Below, in pieces: positions 61,528 to 64,000 of a stretch of DNA of 64,000 nt. The first letter of the stretch is position 1. Each line of letters starts with the position of its first letter. This stretch comes from Melanopsichium pennsylvanicum (taxonomy: Eukaryota > Basidiomycota > Ustilaginomycetes > Ustilaginales). Position numbers and translations under genes: made by a program. A model generated the notes under the pieces. The model made no database searches. It worked only from the letters and a program-made list of their open reading frames with translations, and was not told where the DNA came from. The stretch lies in the NCBI GenBank assembly GCA_900208305.1, contig OAPG01000021.1, positions 62,001 to 126,000 of the forward strand, in the 5' to 3' direction.

Positions 61528-62317
61528 AAGTTAGCCACCCAATTCACTCATCTTGTGTAGTGAAAAGGAAGCTGTCAATTCATGTTGCAAATCAAATCTA
61601 AAATGTTCCAAGAAAGAACAAAACAACAACATAAATACAGACCAGTCCAAGTACTGTAAACTTTCTTGACAGTGTGCTGTACACCCAAATTGCCATGCGA
61701 TCATGCTTACCGACTGCTGCTTTTACTTTTGCAGTTGCAGTGCACCTTGACACACAATACAACAATCTGCAGGTGCCAGTTTAGAGCATTACTAAGGTTG
61801 GAGCTGCTGTTGCTTCTGCTCACATGTACATCTTGTATGGATCTGCATATCTTTGTTCCAGAACAAAATGCTGTCACATGCACAAACCCCCCTGTCACAC
61901 AGTGTACTGTATCTACACATATTCTTTTGTCAAGCAAGAACCCAGTAGCATGGCTGATATCTGGCTGGCAATGACTGACATTTTACAAAACTGTGTTGGA
62001 AAATGCATCTCTCCATGCTAAGCCTGACAAGCAATTGACAGAATCACTTGACCACATCATGTCAATGCTAAGAGGGTCTCATATGCTCAATGCCAGCAAC
62101 TCTGTGGGACTTCACCACCTTTGTCCCTGAACATGTAATGTGCATGACATTTGAGAACCTGCACAGAAACACTACTCTCAGCAATTGGCACTGCATAAGC
62201 TGTCATGGTTGCAATCATAGTCCTGTTCATTGTTGTAGCCTCAATCAGCTGCTTTCCATCAACAGAGGGTCAAGTATTGGCTAATTCAAGCCTGTTAGGC
62301 CTAACAAACTCTGTGAA
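61528..62317. repeat. CpG-depleted tract, possible decayed mobile or repeated element
   Basis: In 790 bp only two CG dinucleotides occur (61698 and 61711), and 61713-62317 (605 bp) has none, whereas both flanks have CG every few tens of bases. TG and CA are correspondingly frequent. This is the product expected from CpG methylation and deamination or a RIP-like process. Small frames within it have no recognisable domain. Its boundaries, copy number and identity cannot be settled from one window. Confidence 0.6.
62293..62306. repeat. 14-bp perfect palindrome TGTTAGGCCTAACA
   Basis: A fully self-complementary 14-mer lies at the right edge of the CpG-depleted tract, 12 bp before CpGs resume. 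It could be a protein-binding site or part of an element terminus. Confidence 0.7.
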
Positions 62318-62572
62318 CGCAATCTGAAGTCTAACAACGCCTGGCAGCTTTTTCGATCTAACATGATAATAACGCAACTTTCTGTGCACGGACCTGCGCC
62401 TCCACCAAAAAGTGCCAGAGAAAGAAAGCAAACCACTGACTGTAAATTTGATGTACAGTAAATTTTACGGTACTCTTGCTGAAAGCTGTCATTGCTTTCA
62501 ACTTTTCGGTCAAAAAACATCACCCTTGCTCTAGCTCCTCCTTGGACAATTGCGCCTATCTCCCACTTCAAG
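62318..62572. other. Probable UBA3 promoter and leader
   Basis: This is 255 bp with normal CpG content. It contains a cluster GTACAGTAAATTTTACGGTAC at 62453-62473 in two parts (TACAGTA and TACGGTA), matching the recurrent motif. Confidence 0.35.
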
Positions 62573-63841
62573 ATGGCCACAACCTCCTGGCAACGCCGAT
62601 ATGAGCACGTCGACAGGCTTCTCGACAGACCTGGCCCGTCAACCGATCCATCCTTCGTCCCCGGCCCCGCTCCTAAGTCCTTCCTCCGCACGCAATGCAA
62701 GATTCTCGTCATCGGCGCGGGCGGTCTTGGCTGCGAGATTCTATCAAATCTCGCCCTGACCGGCTTCCGCGATATTCATATCATTGACATGGACACCATC
62801 GACGTCAGCAACCTCAATCGCCAGTTTCTCTTTCGCGAAAAAGACGTAGGTCGACCTAAAGCTGTGGTCGCCGCAGAATTCGTCACTTCTCGAGTGCCAG
62901 CTGTGACAATCTCACCTTATCACGGCAAAATTCAAGATAAAGATGATGAATACTACATGCAGTTCAACATGATCATCTGCGGACTGGACAGTGTCGAGGC
63001 GAGGAGATGGATCAATGCAACTCTAGTCAATATGGTCGATGATCAGAATCCCGAGTCATTGAAGCCTCTGATCGACGGTGGCACAGAGGGATTCAAGGGT
63101 CAAGCAAGGGTTATCTTACCCACAATCACTTCCTGCTACGAATGCAGTCTCGACATGCTCAACAAACAGACCACCTACCCGATTTGCACAATAGCAAACA
63201 CGCCAAGATTGCCAGAACACTGCATCGAGTGGGCATCCGTGCTCGAATGGCCTCGTGTCTTCCGTGACAAGAAGCTCGACAACGACAATCCCGAGCACAT
63301 CACTTGGCTTCTCAACCAAGCATCCACGCGAGCCGTCTCGTTTGGTATCACGGGCGTCACCTACACCTTGACCCAAGGCGTGGTCAAGAACATCATTCCC
63401 GCCATCGCCTCCACCAATGCCATTATTGCCAGTGCCTGCGTGCTGGAAGCGTTCAAGTTTGCTACCACTGCCGCTCCATATTTGAACAACTATATGATGT
63501 ACAGCGGCAACGACAGCGTCTACACCTACACATTCGAGCACGAGAAGCGAGACGATTGCCCCGTCTGCGGAGGAGAAAGCAGGGAAATGATGTTTGGTGC
63601 AGACGATACGGTGGCCACTTTGATCGAGAAGCTCGGCGAGCTGCCAGACTTGCAAGTCAAGAAACCAAGTCTGGCTATCAATGCAAAGCCACTCTATTAC
63701 CAGGCACCAAAGCAGTTGGAGGAGCTCACCAGACCCAATCTTGACAAGAAGATGTCAGATGTTTGTCACGACGGCCAAGAAATCACAGTCACAGATGCGC
63801 GGCTACCATTCACACTTGGCATCATTGTCAGATTCGGTTGA
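62573..63841 (+). CDS. UBA3: NEDD8-activating enzyme E1 catalytic subunit
   Basis: The 422-aa protein works with ULA1/APPBP1 to adenylate NEDD8/Rub1 and load it onto Ubc12, activating cullin ligases. The adenylation site is VIGAGGLGCEIL (46-57), followed by IIDMDTIDVSNLNRQFLF and DVGRPKA. Zn ligands are CYEC (188-191) and a later CPVC. The catalytic cysteine is Cys205 in YPICTIANTPRLPEHCIEW. The ubiquitin-fold domain at the end has DGQEITVTD. The start at 62573 gives a normal-length N-terminus; the open frame upstream has no ATG context or conserved residues. It is a single exon. Confidence 0.96.
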   Translation: MATTSWQRRYEHVDRLLDRPGPSTDPSFVPGPAPKSFLRTQCKILVIGAGGLGCEILSNLALTGFRDIHIIDMDTIDVSNLNRQFLFREKDVGRPKAVVAAEFVTSRVPAVTISPYHGKIQDKDDEYYMQFNMIICGLDSVEARRWINATLVNMVDDQNPESLKPLIDGGTEGFKGQARVILPTITSCYECSLDMLNKQTTYPICTIANTPRLPEHCIEWASVLEWPRVFRDKKLDNDNPEHITWLLNQASTRAVSFGITGVTYTLTQGVVKNIIPAIASTNAIIASACVLEAFKFATTAAPYLNNYMMYSGNDSVYTYTFEHEKRDDCPVCGGESREMMFGADDTVATLIEKLGELPDLQVKKPSLAINAKPLYYQAPKQLEELTRPNLDKKMSDVCHDGQEITVTDARLPFTLGIIVRFG

Positions 63842-64000
63842 GTGCAAACAAAGACAAATCGAATCAAATCTTGCAGATTCAGGGTGCGATGGATGGTGTG
63901 AAGATCCTTGCAAGTGCAGCGTCCGATGTTGCCCTGGAACAGAGAGGTTGCGAGAATGAGAAAGTTGAGCCTACGTGTGAGTGTTTACACAATCAAAGTC
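63842..64000. other. Window edge, UBA3 3' region
   Basis: These 159 bp after the UBA3 stop show no separate feature. Confidence 0.4.

Overview
The window reads as a chromosome segment from a smut fungus (Ustilaginaceae-like basidiomycete: Ustilago, Sporisorium or a relative). The signs are compact, mostly intron-poor genes, long single-exon ORFs, short introns of 80-150 nt with GTRNGT donors and CTRAY-type branch sites, a strong preference for C-ending codons, a high general CpG content, and a fungal gene set: chitin synthase, GH5 exo-beta-1,3-glucanase, sedolisin, cutinase, G-gamma and Stt4. The species assignment is inference.

Layout. 0-8 kb: a secreted pectin-acetylesterase-like protein (minus) and a secreted sedolisin protease (plus), separated by a 3.9 kb gap. 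7.9-9.5 kb: the Obg-like ATPase OLA1. 10.4-14.2 kb: a small GPI-anchored protein facing a large cutinase-type protein that carries about 640 residues of Gly/Ser/Asp repeats and dibasic sites. 14.2-18.3 kb: sparse, with an inverted duplicated ORF fragment, an intron-containing tRNA-Ile(AAT), two adjacent perfect palindromes, and a small secreted peptide precursor with three repeats separated by RRR-DD linkers. 18.5-27 kb: chitin synthase, a possible two-CxxC mini-gene, a UDP-sugar dehydrogenase of bacterial WecC/WbpA type, and a Ser/Thr-rich single-pass surface protein. 27-38 kb: NADP-isocitrate dehydrogenase with two alternative starts, G-protein gamma, an F-box-like protein, purine nucleoside phosphorylase and casein kinase 2 beta. 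39-50 kb: pyruvate dehydrogenase E1 beta, a TLC-like polytopic membrane protein, a Cys-cluster/coiled-coil protein, a candidate secreted effector and the Rab6/Ypt6 GTPase in six exons. 50-64 kb: the PI4-kinase Stt4, a membrane-anchored exo-1,3-beta-glucanase, a large gap holding a nearly CpG-free tract, and the NEDD8 E1 subunit UBA3.

How the genes work together. There is no operon logic. Housekeeping genes are interspersed with secreted or cell-wall genes. Three secreted products (pectin-acetylesterase-like, cutinase-like and the repeat peptide) carry Lys-Arg or Arg-Arg sites after the signal peptide, suggesting that Golgi Kex2 processing is a common step. Chitin synthase, the glucanase and the GPI protein are cell-surface functions, and Stt4 and Ypt6 serve membrane traffic.

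The strongest unusual signals are: (i) about 790 bp (61528-62317) with only two CpGs, including 605 bp with none, inside an otherwise CpG-rich window, which is what CpG-directed RIP-like mutation or methylation decay of a repeat would leave; (ii) the repeat-bearing, dibasic-site cutinase fusion; (iii) the Kex2-type repeat peptide precursor; (iv) alternative first exons or starts that look like mitochondrial targeting switches for IDP and OLA1. Exon structures were derived by hand from splice signals and reading-frame closure; no alignment or expression data were available.
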